DNA of 64,000 nt from Ligula intestinalis (taxonomy: Eukaryota > Platyhelminthes > Cestoda > Diphyllobothriidea > Diphyllobothriidae). Below, one piece after another: positions 1 through 11,729 of the stretch. Position numbers and translations under genes: made by a program. The notes below the pieces were generated by a model that was not told the DNA's origin, did not search any database, and worked only from the letters and a program-made list of their open reading frames with translations. The DNA lies in contig JAYGXS010000007.1 of assembly GCA_036362985.1 (NCBI GenBank), forward strand, positions 5,246,698 through 5,310,697, in the 5' to 3' direction. How positions within the stretch are numbered: position 1 is the stretch's first letter; every line of letters starts with the position of its first letter.

Positions 1-115
1 CATGACCATGTTATCATCAACTATGATTAAGGATTCCTGAGGGAATGGGAAAAGTCAGGCAAGTGAAACTCTTGTTCCAGTGATTGCATCTTTTTTTCCT
101 GAAGATATGTTCTGT
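1..115 (+). repeat. PLE-like terminal block at the window edge
   Basis: ACTATGATTAAGGATTCC, AAAAGTCAGGCAAG and CTTGTTCCAGTGATTGCATC resemble the terminal end of other copies (for example ATTAAGGATTCTC...CCGAAACGTCAG at 47442-47475). The rest of the element would lie outside the window. Confidence 0.4.
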
Positions 116-689
116 AGTGACCCAACACTAGGTACATCAGTCTTGACAAGCGCCAGTGCCTGGCTACTGCAATCCGCTTTGGCATCCGTCGACAGGGGAG
201 ATAGTCGCCTTCAAAAGATTCCCGACGTCAAAAATAAGTAAGACCAATTAGGTAGGACAGTGTACTGGAGGAAATGGAGCTAACAAAAAACTCTACATAA
301 AGAAATGGCTCACAGCAGACCAAGCAATTGTTGGTTTATTGTTCATATGGTCTGCGTAGGGTTGGATGCAACCTCTGACCTGTCCTGCAACCCAATCAGG
401 AAATGGGCAACGCTGGTTTGTGGGTTGCATTCACAGCCGGTCGAACAAGGGCGTCTGGGGTATATGCGAGCACGCAGACGGCCAGGCGTCGCGGTGAAAT
501 CACAATGAGTCACGCGGGCGGAGAGTCATATGTGAGCCTGCAGCCGGGCAGGGCAGAAAAAATGTCAGCCCAGGACAGGCTCCTCTTGAAGTAGATAACT
601 AACCGTCAACCGACTAAAATAGAAAGACTTTTAATCTTTTTTCGAGCCAGATGATGCTCGTTGAAATTGCTTGGTCGCTTTTTATGCCT
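116..689. other. No gene seen
   Basis: Mixed composition, with short incidental frames near 305-594 that overlap in two frames. Nothing assignable. Confidence 0.4.
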
Positions 690-1080
690 TGTAAACTAGA
701 GACTCAGTGTACACAAAATGTACAGTAGACGCCGTGGATCACGCAACATTTCGACATAGGCGAAAGATTAATACTCTTTCGCTAACAGGTATTGACTCAC
801 GTTGCTATACTGATTATCGTGTAGTCTACTTTGAAGTTTATTCCATCATGATAGGATGCGAGCTTTTTAATGAGCTTCGTTCTGTTAACCAGCAAAAATT
901 ATCAATTGTAAAAACTGACTACTTGAGTAGTATGCCTTTTTATCATTGATTTTGACTGCCTTTATAAATTCAAATATATTTTATGGAAAACATGCGCGAG
1001 AAAATTATTTTTGTAGTTGTTTGATAGCAAATTACACCTTCTTTAAGTGTTGTACTCAAAGAAAGGGTAGGTTGCAGATT
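690..1080 (+). repeat. AT-rich dispersed repeat, copy 1
   Basis: ACTCTTTCGCTAACAGGTATTG, CATGATAGGATGCGAGC, TTTTTAATGAGCTTCGTTCTG, TTCAAATATATTTTATGG, AAACATGCGCG. The 80-codon frame within it (707-949) is not coding: other copies break it. Confidence 0.55.
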
Positions 1081-1210
1081 TAATTTTATTACGTTTTAGT
1101 TTATTATTTATTAGTTTTATTTTAGTTTAATTTAGATTATTTCTTTAAGAACTTTCGACCATTGGTTGAATTTTCTATTTTAGTCATCGCGCACTTTTTT
1201 GCTTCCGAAC

Positions 1211-1255
1211 ATAAGGTTAGTTAAAGCCTTTTTTAAAGGCTTTAACTAACCTTAT
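1211..1255. repeat. Perfect 21-bp hairpin
   Basis: ATAAGGTTAGTTAAAGCCTTT (1211-1231 plus loop) is followed by its exact reverse complement ending at 1255, with a 3-base loop. No mismatches. It could be fused inverted ends of a deleted DNA transposon. Confidence 0.6.
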
Positions 1256-1259
1256 AGTC

Positions 1260-3720
1260 CGGTGCGGTATTGCAGAGTGCTGGGACTTTTGCTTGCTGTA
1301 GTGAACCTGAAGCTAGACTGTTACTCATAGTATGGGTCCTGTGTCACAGTTATATTTTTTGTCACCACAGGCCTGTAATTTTCAAATGGCAAGAGTACCT
1401 CAGGGCTTTTGAAGACAGGTACAGAAGAAGATGGCAATGCAAACCTATAGCTGCCTTCGTAGAGGAAGGTAGTTCTGACAACAGAGAAAGCGAAGAACTG
1501 TTGCAGAAGCCAATTTAAGTGGGTTCCATTCAACTTGACACCCAGCACGATGATTGACGTAATAATGCCGTTGATAGGTAGCGTTCCGCATCAGTATGTT
1601 GTAATAAATTAAAAGCGGAGTGCCAACTGCTCTCTAACGGCCCAAAATACTGAAGTGGAGCACCTGGCTTCGGAGTTTATCAGTGCGCATCCAGCGCTCA
1701 AGTTTTCTACTGAGTTAATGGAGTCAAGTTCTTTGATGTCCTTCTATGAAGGCTAAAGGATGGATTTCTCCAGTCTGAGGTATTCCGAAAGAACAATTGG
1801 ACTAGAGAAAACATCAACTTTTACAGCCTTGTTTTGGGGTTGGAAGCTAGAGTGCGACGGATCTGACTCCCTGAAACTGTCGTAGCAGAACTCTAGCAGC
1901 GTAAAAAATATTGACGAACGAGCTAAAAAGCCCATTACCTAAATCGCAGAAATTAAAAACGTATTCATACCACTGTAGACGATGTAACAAGCGAGTTGAT
2001 AAGACATGGCGAAACAACTCCCGATCGACTCTTGTTGAAGACCACCTCGGCATACACAAAGTCTTTTATTTGCTCCTTTGAAGCAGGAAACATTTGCCGA
2101 ACAATGAGAAACAACGTGAGCACATACTGGTCAGGCGTAGTTAAGGTGAAATTTTATCGATTTCGAGCTCTTATCTCACACGCCTTCTCAATATGAAGCA
2201 CCGGGTCGATAATACTGAAGTCTTTTATGTTGTCTATCGGACAAGAGCTAACTTATCCAAGGGCCTACGTCAACGGGGCTAGCAGCAGTAGCTGAGGCAG
2301 TGTCTGTACGGTTAGCGAATCTAATGCTTTTTTGTCAGAAGACGCCGGGACAGGCACTATCAGTTCCGGGGTTGACGTCAACACCAGATGGCGATTGCAT
2401 ATTGCCCACACACCTGGTGACAATTGTTCACTGGGTGCACGCGACAATGATTTTCACTCAGCGTGCTCGACCCATAAAATCACCAATACCTGTTTTCAGC
2501 TCTCCCCCCACAGATGAACCTTCGCTCTCAACAATGTCCATCACGCGCTTCAGCAAGCTGAAACAGCGTGATGACTGCGTCTGGATTACAGTGAAAGTAG
2601 ACTCACCGAGGTTAAGATAAAAGTCAAGAAGACCGGATAAGGGGGAGGGCGCAGGTGGCTGGCGCGACCAAAACTCAACATGCGTATAAACATTACGCCT
2701 TGCTGTGTAGGCTCCCGTCCGGAAGCGCCATAGAGGCCACATTAAGAAAAAGCCGGTGAGCCTGACTACCATCCCACAATAAGCCCCTCCGCACAACAAG
2801 ATACACACTGGGCTGACTGCCATTTCGAAGTTATCCCGTTAGCTGGCAACCCTCTAAGCCACGGCTTTTAGCGCACAACGATAGTTTCAAGTGCATCAGA
2901 TTGTTTATAGCAAGAAAAGATATGTGCAGAGCATCGACCTTTCTCTCTCCCTCACTGCTAACAACAGGCAACTGCCGATCTGATTGCTCGTTCTCCCTCA
3001 CTGCAATGGCCACATGACCATGTCACCGTGCGGACGCTGTGAAAATAACGGGTTTTAGTCATAAGGCATTTATCAAACCTGTCTAACTCTATCAAATTCA
3101 TTATCAACACAATTTTGGAAGCCCAATCCTAAATTAACGGAAACACATGTTTTCCTTTTAGTATTTTCAAGCCGAATTTGTTGAAGGCAGGAAATAGACG
3201 CTATTTCGGCCGCATTGTATCTAATGCCTAGAATTTTGTAGTAAAGCCAGTTCTGGGTCAGCATGGCTGGGGATTGGGTGGGTGAACCGCTCGATGTGTC
3301 AGACGTGCCCTGGCCTTAGACACACATACACGAGACGTCCACAAGAGGGTTCATAGATAAACCAATGATAAGAGAAGTGTGCTGCTAGTACGAATGAACC
3401 ACCTCATTTGACCCCTCAGTCGGGAATAAAACCGGGTTAGCGCCCACCCCTCTAAGCAAAAGCGCACGGAGGTGGTTTCTGTTGACCTTCGGCTAAATTC
3501 AAACATGTGATCCACTCCCGCAACTAGCGCTGATGCATTTGCTCCAGTAAGTACAACCAAAAGCCCACTAGTAAAACACGTATGAATGCCCTGTCCGCTA
3601 CCAATGCCCGTTTTAAAACAGACCAATCAGAGAGGGAACAGAGAGATATGTATATGTCGATTAAACCAGTGGTTGTAAAATTGTCTGCGAGTGGATGATG
3701 CCCACCTTAGTCAACTATAC
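1260..3720. other. No gene seen apart from the family-C repeat at 2570-2825
   Basis: Several short frames on both strands (1270-1548, 2265-2620) without motifs or splice signals. 1321-1548 (-) and 1270-1518 (+) overlap almost completely, typical of chance openness. Confidence 0.4.
2570..2825 (-). repeat. Dispersed repeat family C, copy 1
   Basis: On the minus strand: GTGTGTATCTTGTTGTGCGG, TTAATGTGGCCTCTATGGCG, CGCGCCAGCCACCTGCGCCC, matching 46005-46290 on plus in the same order. A 121-codon frame crosses it (QPPAPSPL shared with QPPAPSPI in the other copy), but coding is not convincing because the two copies differ by indels. Confidence 0.5.
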
Positions 3721-4245
3721 AGTTAACTCTCTTGAAAATGGTTATAGCTGTAAGATTTATTGGTACCATAAATTTCGGGAAAGCTCCTCAGTTACAACCT
3801 CTCATTGCATTAAGGCTCACGAATGAGAAAAACACGATATTGAAAATATACAGAAAGGTCATAGGTCCTAATCAGATAGAGAAAGAAGGTTTCAACAAAA
3901 TTGGAGGAATAAAACAGGGAATTAAGTTGTGGGGAATATTAGGCTGGGGAATGTGCGAATCTGGGGCCTGTTGTTACCAAGGTAAGGCAAGGTTAACCAC
4001 GTGCTCCAACTGTTTGCAAAGGTCCGGTTTAAAGCGTCTAATATAAGCAGCTTCCGGGATACACAAGATTCGAGATGTTCGTGCTCGAAAAGAACCCCGG
4101 AAAGAAGTTATAGGATCTTCCGAATGACCCGTATCCAGTAGGTGTTCAGTGATAGAGGAACGAGGAGCACGGTTTTCTTGCTTTCTTGGTACCAATAAAT
4201 CTTACAGCTATAACCATTTTCAAGTTCTCTCCGGGAAAGTTAACT
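3721..4245. mobile_element. 525-bp element with inverted ends enclosing a PLE endonuclease tail
   Basis: The 38-bp sequence at 3731-3768 (starting CTTGAAAATGGTTATAGCTG) recurs as an exact reverse complement at 4187-4224. Outside each copy lies AGTTAACT (3721-3728 and 4238-4245), so the inverted ends reach about 50 bp with one gap. The interior holds a minus-strand PLE endonuclease fragment next to the right end. Either this is a MITE-like DNA element that captured PLE sequence, or it is another inverted PLE pair whose arms diverge inward. Confidence 0.55.
3974..4195 (-). pseudogene. PLE GIY-YIG endonuclease C-terminal fragment (type II)
   Basis: The 73-residue open fragment contains SSITEHLLDTGH, then RTSRILCIPEAAYIRRFKPDLC and a closing LPW. 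The pattern of an EHLLDTGH block, an EA-x-Ile-Arg-x-x-KPDLC block and terminal LPW is one I associate with endonuclease tails of flatworm Penelope-like retroelements. The residues between H and E correspond to the later part of the GIY-YIG fold; the GIY-YIG motif itself is absent, so this is a truncated copy. It matches the paired fragments at 4845-5060 and 5990-6160. Confidence 0.6.
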
Positions 4246-4599
4246 ATCTATCTCATGAAAAGTCAGCTGAAATTCTGCAGTGCATTTTTTGAGCCAAACA
4301 TATCAATAAGGTAGGGTTGTAATGCCCTGTGCGAATTGATCTTAGGCTATTCCAGTTACCGCGTGATGCCGGCTTTCGAATGAGCTTCCTTTTTGCCCAC
4401 CAGCCAGAAGTATATTCTGATAAAATTGCTTCTTACGTAGTATGCCTTCTTTTCATTGATTTTCACTGCCCTAATAAATGCCAAGATATCTTTTAGAAAA
4501 AAACTGCACAAAATATGTTTTCTTGTGCACGTTAAGTATGAAATGATGGCTTCTTCAAAATGCATACTTGAAAAAAGGGTATGTTTTGACTAAAAAAGC

Positions 4600-5960
4600 G
4601 TAAAGGAGGCATAAACGGCAGGATCTATTGATATCATAAAGGTCGCCACAACTTTTCAACCGCATCTTGTAGCTGCATAAGGTGGATAGCGAGGAGACCT
4701 CAGAGAGTTGTAAATATCACAGTATTAATGGCGTAACAGCAAGGAACGTGGGCCAGTTTAAAAAAGTAATTGATGAAGGGCGGTGTGTTAAGTCAACGTA
4801 TGGGCAGTAGTAGGGGAGGGAAGTTTACGAAAAATACTTGGGAATTAAATTAGATGGCCAATTACCAGGACAATTGGAAGTTGACCACATGGTCAAGCTG
4901 CTTGCATAGGTCGGGTTTCTTTCACCGTATGTAAGCAACTTCCAAATAGCGCAGGGTTCGGTTTGTTCGGGCCCGAATAAGTACTCGAACCACTGTTTTG
5001 ACCGCTGTCTAATAGATGCTTGGTAATAGAGGACCGTGGTCATTTGTCTTCTTGCCTGTGTAACGAACCAACGCGGACCATGGGTGTTTGAACGCACCAA
5101 GGTCACTTTTGGCGCGGATCCGGATGAGGATGGTGTGAACGTCTGTTGGTGATGATGCCGGTTTCCCTTCTCTTTCCCTCTGCTGGCACCACTTTCCCGC
5201 CGTCCTGTGTCACCGTTACACACTCCTCCTGCCGTCAGCACCACCATGGCCCTCACCCGCAGTTGCCCATTGCGCTGCACTCCCGCCGGTATCTAACTAA
5301 TATTCTGTGATCACCCCTCACTCCAAGTGGATCATTTTTACAGACTCTTGGTAATCCCCGTATCGTACCTTTCCACTTTTTATTGCTTACCATTCGTTTT
5401 ATATCAACAGACCGTATTTCTTACTGTCGCGTTGTTCTTCTATCTCTTTCTACGATTGCATGTTGTGGTGATTGAAAACCCCGTTCGGCGTTACTTCTGG
5501 AGAATCATATGCGTGAATTACTCCTTTAGGTGTGTGCCAACCTCGACGTTCCCGGCCCGCTACACTTGAAAAGCCAGTTGGGTAAGTGATCAGCGGCCCT
5601 CGCTGCCAGTTGCCTTTTCGTATGCCCAATGTTCTTGCATCCGCAACTACACGTGACTTCGTACACATAAATTGAGGTGGTGTACAATGGCAAGGCATCC
5701 TTTGCCCGTTTTATTGGAACTTAAGAATACGAAATTTGCTGTGTTTTAGGTCCTTTCAATAGTACAACGTAACCGTCATTTGATTGTATTGGAAATGTCA
5801 TCACCCTTGAAAGTTAAGGATATCATGAAGGGCTTTTGAAACTAACTGTTCCATAACTTTTGGCCGAAGAGAATTTATATACTTCTGAATAAAGCGTGCC
5901 GGATCGCCACAGCTGAGAAGGGCTGATTTGATGCGCGAAAGCTCTTCAGAAAGGGTGTCA
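4600..5960 (-). mobile_element. PLE fragment: RT thumb, GIY-YIG endonuclease, 3' tail (left half of inverted pair)
   Basis: On the minus strand, 5960-5801 encodes LSEELSRIKSALLSCGDPAR and FIQKYINSL, matching the region after the reverse transcriptase palm (usual form E-L-x-x-I-K-x-x-L-x-x-N-G-Y-P-x-x-F-I; here the NGYP is degraded). Next, about 5700-5520 reads YEVTCSCGCKNIGHTKRQL and AARAADHLPNWL, the GIY-YIG core with CxCG, IGHTKRQL and HLP. The rest of the endonuclease (RARTNRTLRYLEVAYIR, KPDLCKQLDHVVNF) is at 5000-4845, with a frameshift and a stop. Roughly 5070-5500 looks like an insertion within the endonuclease. The last ~250 bp is non-coding 3' tail. The tail and endonuclease end are mirrored at 5990-6425. 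Confidence 0.65.
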
Positions 5961-5964
5961 CCAG

Positions 5965-6425
5965 AACACATGTTTTCTTGCTCGTTGAAAGAGGATGTGT
6001 GGCAAATTTCGCTTCGCCAAAACAGTGTTTCGAGTTTTTTTTCGGGCTCGAACAAACCGAACCCTGCGCTATTTGGAAGCTGCCTACATACGGTGGGAGA
6101 AACCCGACCTATGCAAGCAGCTTGATCATGTGGGCAGCCTCCAATTGCCCTAGAAATTAGCCATTTTATTTAATTCCCAAGTGTTTTCGTTAACCTCACC
6201 TACTACGTCCCATACGTTGACTTAACGCACCGCCTATTATCGATAATTTTTTTAACTAACACACTTTCTATGCTGTTACGCCAGTAATTATGTAAAAATC
6301 ACACCTATTTTATGTTTCCTCGTTATCCACCTCATGCGGTGACAAGATGCGGCCGAAAGGCTGTCGCGACATTTATAAATATCAATAAATCCTGCCGTTT
6401 ATGCCTGCAATTAATTTGAACCCGG
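5965..6425 (+). mobile_element. PLE 3' end (right half of inverted pair)
   Basis: This plus-strand copy reads RARTNRTLRYLEAAYIR then EKPDLCKQLDHV in one frame (about 6015-6150), followed by ~260 bp of 3' tail (shared AATTCCCAAGT, CCATACGTTGACTTAAC, TCCTGCCGTTTATGCC). The whole block is the reverse complement of 4600-5060 with roughly 80% identity by eye. It is truncated at its 5' side near 5965, exactly where the minus-strand partner begins, giving a head-to-head junction. Confidence 0.65.
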
Positions 6426-6569
6426 GAACAAATGCTTCAAATTTCTTGGAAAAGTTTGTAAACTGCCGAATAATTTTGAACCTTACCGACTGTTACAGTT
6501 GAACTTAAAGTTTCCAAAATATATTTTTTATGATGATTAAATATTTCCCTAGACTGTGAAAAAGATGAC

Positions 6570-7810
6570 ATATAGTCCTCGTAAAGTGTTGTATAATTTA
6601 TAAACAGCATAATAAATAGACGAGTATTTTGGATTATATATTCGTCTTTTTGTGGTCGTAAAAACTCATAATTAGATATTTTTAAAAGTAAGGCTGCCCT
6701 TTATTCTGGTGTAAAAATTGAAAAAGGCGCAATCTGATATAAAACGAGTTTCAGAAAAAAAACAATTGAACTTAAAAAAACGCATCTCAAGTTTTTTTAT
6801 TTGAAGACAGAGGCCGCCCGACAGAGACTACCTGAGGCCACACCTACCAATCACGTCTCACCTCATAAATCTATTGATCTTTTGGCCATTTTGAAATCTT
6901 TTTTGTTTATTGCACTTTTCCTGTTAGTCCGAAGACGAGATGGGGCGCCAAACTCAAAAAATCACTCATAAAAGTTACTTTTTAAATCAAAGAAAATCTT
7001 CTTCAAACAATTTTGTCAATGTTTTCTATCAACACATTTGAATTGATAAGTGCCATCAACATCAGTAAGCTAAATGCATACTACTTGATTAGCCATTTTT
7101 TGCAGAACATGCTGCTTGTTGGTTGTCAAAAGGATGCTCGTGCAAAAGACTGCAGCCTGAGATGACTTAAATATGTTGCGATTTATTGGCAGGCCACTCA
7201 ATAATGCAAGCATACCTAATGGATGCATTGGAATCGAAAGCACGCCTCAGAATTTTGGCTGACCTTTCATGAAATAGACAATTTACTATATATAGCCCCA
7301 AAGTATTGATTCTGTATACGTTGTTTGCTTTGTTTTATCCTTTCAACTCGCAATATTCAGCTAGCATTTACAATATGCCCGTTGCGTTCACGCCGAATTG
7401 CCCTACGCACACATTGCTGCATCATTGTAGGCTCGGTTGCAACTGATTCGCTAGCCATTGGCGGGTGGTGGTATGATTTGTGGGAACGTCGGAAAACTCT
7501 CATAGCAGGCCAGTCTTGCGTTATTCGCAGCTGCACTTTTCTGGGCGGGCAGTTTTGGCATTTGTTGCGAATATCTTGGGCATGTTAGTTATCTTCACGG
7601 CAGCAAGGCGGTATCTCGAGTGTCTGTTGTGGTGGGGCAGACGCGGGATTTTTGACCAATAGATAAGCTGTAAATAGCGACCGCATAACAACAGTAGACA
7701 TTCCATTGCCGGCAAAAGCACGTGAAGGAAGAACTGCAATTTGGGCCTTCTTCGGTCTGTAACTAGTGGAATATGCTGACAGGGTGCTCATCAAAACGTG
7801 TAAATATTTC
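6570..7810. other. AT-rich, no gene seen
   Basis: Mostly AT-rich up to 7330, then a less AT-rich 450 bp (7330-7800) with short frames on both strands and a SINE-like CATTGCCGGCAAAAGC at 7705. Confidence 0.4.
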
Positions 7811-7812
7811 CC

Positions 7813-7965
7813 GGCCTAAACCGGCAAGACAACAACTGCGTGGGCGTTACAAATCTGTTCGAAAAGGTCGCGAGTTCGAGCCTTGATGGATGCATTACTT
7901 GGGGTTGTGAACGACTGGCTGACGACTGCTTATAAGCCAGAAATAGCCCTTTCAGTCTCACTTAT
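7813..7965 (+). repeat. tRNA-derived SINE, copy 1
   Basis: Head: GGTCGCGAGTTCGAGCC (B box). Body: ACTTGGGGTTGTG, ACGACTGGCTGACGACTGC, AAGCCAGAAATAGCC. The A-box side is degraded. Confidence 0.5.
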
Positions 7966-8394
7966 AATTGTCAACAATACTTTATCCTGAATGGTACATA
8001 CAAAATTTCAATAAATTTACTATAGCAAAATAGCTTCTCAAATGATTAGTCATTGTGGTGTTTAATTAGCTAGTTAACTATGGGAAAATTTTACAGAATC
8101 AGATAATTATGGAAGAAACTGTCCATAAATTAAAACTTATGACTATGTTTATAAAATATCTGGCAGTATAAGTGAAGCCCAGATGTTACCATGCAGGAGC
8201 ATACTGTCGAATAAAGTACCAATCGGGCTGTTATTTGCATAGGACGTTGATGTACAGCATCTTCCACCGAAGACATCTTTTTCTTTGACATTTTACTAAC
8301 GTAATTGTTAAGTGCATTCTTATTGGTATCTTTTCTTGTTTACACTTTTTAGCAAGAGTATTTTATGTATTGCACTTCAGTTATCTTTAGACCT

Positions 8395-8625
8395 AGAATT
8401 GTGTCCTAAGAAAACGGTTGTTAGAGGGGTTTTGTGGATAGGGATTTATAATAGGTAGCAGAATATAAATAAATAACTACTATATGAATTTTTATTTCAT
8501 TGTAATTTAATGTTTTTATTTATATCTGTAAATTTTCCTTATCTCTATTATCGCTTAATATATTGCGAAAAAACTCAAATATCAACTTGCAGGTTTCTTG
8601 AAATTCCCGAAAAATACAAGGTGTC
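8395..8625 (+). repeat. Dispersed repeat shared with 31850-32040 (reverse)
   Basis: GAATTGTGTCCTAAGAAAAC, TTTTATTTCATTGTAATTTA, TGTAAATTTTCCTTATC, ATTATCGCTTAATATATTGC and CAGGTTTCTTGAAATTCC line up in order with the reverse complement of 32040-31850. AT-rich; no ORF. Confidence 0.45.
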
Positions 8626-8654
8626 CTAAAAACGCATGCACATGTTAAATAATT

Positions 8655-8969
8655 TTAAACTTGGTGTTTATTATAATTTAATTTCAAAGATGAAAAATAT
8701 TCACAAGTATCCTTTTATTGTTTTCTTGTCACTGCAAGTTCTCAAACCGACGTCCATTTCTGCATTTTCTATACATTGTTCTAAATACCACTCGCAATAC
8801 TGTAATCTTCGGTCTAGATTATCGTCATTCAAAGCAGGGCTTAATCTTAACATATAGCTTTTCCAATGACAACGTGGCATTATGCAATGCAGTGAAAAGA
8901 CCATAAAATGATGCTTGTGAACATTTTTACATTTTTGAAATAATTTAGCTATAGTAAACACCAAGTTTA
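8655..8969 (-). mobile_element. Short DNA-transposon-like element with ~60-bp inverted ends and transposase-like remnant
   Basis: The ends TTAAACTTGGTGTTTATTAT (8655 onward) and its reverse complement TAAACTTGGTGTTTACTATA (reading inward from 8969) continue as imperfect inverted repeats for about 60 bp each (AATTTAATTTCAAAGATG / AAATTATTTCAAAAATG; CACAAGTATCC / CACAAGCATC). On the minus strand the middle encodes RLSPALNDDNLDRRLQYCEWYLEQ (about 8850-8775), resembling the D-x-x-R-R-x-x-F-C-x-W segment before the catalytic Asp of mariner-like transposases. At 315 bp it is an internal-deletion derivative. Confidence 0.45.
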
Positions 8970-11040
8970 CAATTCTTCAAATGTTCGCCTTGGTGGGAGA
9001 GATCGCGAGTTCATATTTCGATGTGACAGCAATTTCAGGGGTGTACACATATATGCCACTTAAAATGTGTATATATTTTTAGGGAAACCCTGTAGAATTG
9101 ATGGATAGGACTTCATCTACTTTAATTTACCTAAGTCCAATTTACCGTTCTGCATTTAGGTAAATATAATCCGCAGCGCGAAGCGCCGCGTACACCTTCA
9201 ATTTACATGAGGAACTACTTATTCTCGGCGACCGCGCAAAACAAATTCGACTACATTTTTTCACTCTACACATTTCTTCCCAGTCTTTCCTATTTCCATA
9301 ACCCCCAAAACACTATCGCAACCGTTTCTGCACGAAAATATTCTGTGAGTAGGGATATATGAAGTGCACTTCATAAACTGAGTTTGCCCTATTAATATTT
9401 TAAAATTGCTATAGATCCTTATGAACACCCAATATATTCGTAGTTGTATAGACAAAATGCACTATACTTCTGAAATTGACTGATATGATAAATTATTTAG
9501 GAATAGAATCGCCAAATTAACGAGATATAATCTAAAAAATTTTCTACGATCATCAAGGAAAGACAATAGGTACCCCCTATCTATTTAAATTAACGCCAAA
9601 GCCTTTGGGGAAATGAAAGGAGTGACATTTTCAGAAAAATGAAAACGTGTGAAAAGAAGATGTTAGACTTTACTAAAGTGACAAAGCATATCTTGTGCTT
9701 TTTCAATAGCAATTGTGGGACTACTTTCAATTCAGTATTGATAAAAACAGTACCACTCGGCATCATGATGAAAAATACTGATTGATTTAGCAAATTAATG
9801 GAGTTGTTATCAGTGCATTCTGATAAAAGTGTGCATAAAAATCACGTGCTTTTGACAAGTGAGATTAACTGTTAAATTTCGTAGTTGATAAATAAAAGGC
9901 TACATTGCGTGATTTAATTAGAAAGCCTTTAAACATATCTGTACCTTTTGATGATAAAATCTATGAAGACTTTACATGATACCTTATATTTAACGCCTTT
10001 TTCGTGCCATGCTTTTTAAATACAGTGAAACAGTTTTATTTTGGCCGGACGACAGAGTAGACTCAGGAAGCAGTGTTCTTATTCGATTACCCATCTTAGT
10101 CACTTAGCGGTAGTTTCGTTGTTTTTGTGGTAGGAGTTCATTTGTATAGCATCTCCATCTGATCATTTTGCAAGGATTTTCGTTTTAAGTATATGTATAA
10201 GGAGCCTAGTCAAAAAAGCCAATCTAAGCTTCTTGAGAAATATATGCGCTGGATTGCACAATTTGGACATAGAAAACCTTACGAACATGTACTTATTTCT
10301 AATCTCTGAGCTATGACATAATGCTTACAGGACTATTATCCCATTGCATATCTATTTTTGGTGACTCTCGTAATTAGTTCTGTAGTGATCCACGCGTTTT
10401 GGGATATAAATCCCTGAAGTAAATGCTTATATTCACTACTGTTGATACGAACGATCATATAACTAATTTCTTCTGAGCACCAGCGCTTGGATAACTGCAG
10501 TTATGCTTTTTCTGCAATTCCACGAGATCATACAGAAGACTCCAGCTGTTTTTTTGGCGTGGCAGTGTATCTTTTGCTTTCATTGTCTGACGCCTTATGG
10601 TTGCCTCCAGCCTGTGCACAAATACAACTCCAACAAGGTGCGGTAAAAAGGCAGCCGACGGCCTTTGATATGTTTTTAGCCTACGGAATCACGCGGCAAA
10701 ATTCGGAATCAGTGCAATTTTTTCGCTCGTCTCGTTTGCGTATGCACTGGTTGACAAAGCTGCACGAATAGCTATTTTCACTGAACACCCGTCAATGATA
10801 TTGTAGCTCGGCAACTCTGTTTCCAGTTCACTACATTGCGTCATAATACGCCAATAAACCGCCCAAACGAAACTGCTTTTTTTGTTGATTCGGTGGTTAC
10901 TGTTGACGTAAAGTACTTGCCTCGTATGTGTCGCTTTCCTTTACACTTTGATCTTTAGGCTACCACTATCGTTTCGGCATAAAATGACATTAGGTAAGGC
11001 CAGCTGGTTGTTTTTTACTCTCGCTCACAATAAATTGCAT
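8970..11040. other. AT-rich, no gene seen
   Basis: Degraded AT-rich DNA. 10555-10635 is the reverse complement of 12490-12560 (TTATGGTTGCCTCCAGCCT), so it is a dispersed sequence. The frame 10487-10771 crosses it and is not supported. Confidence 0.4.
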
Positions 11041-11480
11041 GTCTGGGAAGAAGCCATGGCAAGAAATAGCTGGAGCCGTCTAAAAGGTCAGTTGGAGTTG
11101 CAGACAAACAACATTGTCGGAGAAACTGGAAGAAGTTTTCCCAAGATGCATATGCCCGAACACGCGGCAGCATTGTGGAGAAAGTAGCGGCTCATTTGAC
11201 GAGACCCGTCCGCAAATTTAATGTTGATAAAGCCTTAATTCTCGCTAGAGGTGACAATCTAGTGAGCCGCGAGTTACTTGAATCATAGTTTATAGGCCCC
11301 CAGTCTATAAAACGTGCAACGACCGGTCCGATCCATATTTGGTGCAGAGGACTCAATTTTGCCAAATCAAGTAACCGCTTGGGGAAGGCACAATCCACCG
11401 CGTTGTCTAACGCCAACACCGGGGAACCAGATGGCCGATCAATCACCGCGTCTATTACCACCACGTAGGATGAAATTTGA
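11040..11480 (+). mobile_element. PLE endonuclease fragment (type I) with stops
   Basis: The plus-strand frame reads NIVGETGRSFPKMHMPEHAAALWRK then a stop, then LILARGDNLVSRELLES with a stop replacing the expected Trp, then FIGPQSI. GETGR, an EHAAA block and RELLES are the GIY-YIG endonuclease signatures of Penelope-like elements. The following AKSSNRLGKAQ and NANTGEPDGRSI match the C-terminal extension seen at 14746 (+) and 49653 (-). Several stops show that it is dead. Confidence 0.6.
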
Positions 11481-11729
11481 GGAGGTCACGGCTCGCACAC
11501 CAGCCATCAAGAAATTAGCGCACAAGGGAGCAATTATCCTCAAAGTTACCTGGCCCTAAGCCTATGAACAAGTGCAGGGCTTGCCGAACTCATGTTTAGC
11601 GCTGTTTGTCCAAAGCAATTTGTCACTTGAGGAGCGCGAAGGCGGATGTGTCTTCTGACGCCAGAGCGAGGTGGCTGATCAGTCATCGTGCCTAATATCA
11701 GTGAGCATGCGACGAAGAAAAAGAAGAAG

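Noticed and set aside
1270..1548. Overlapping plus and minus ORFs as a gene
   Set aside because: Nearly complete overlap on opposite strands, no motif, no second evidence.
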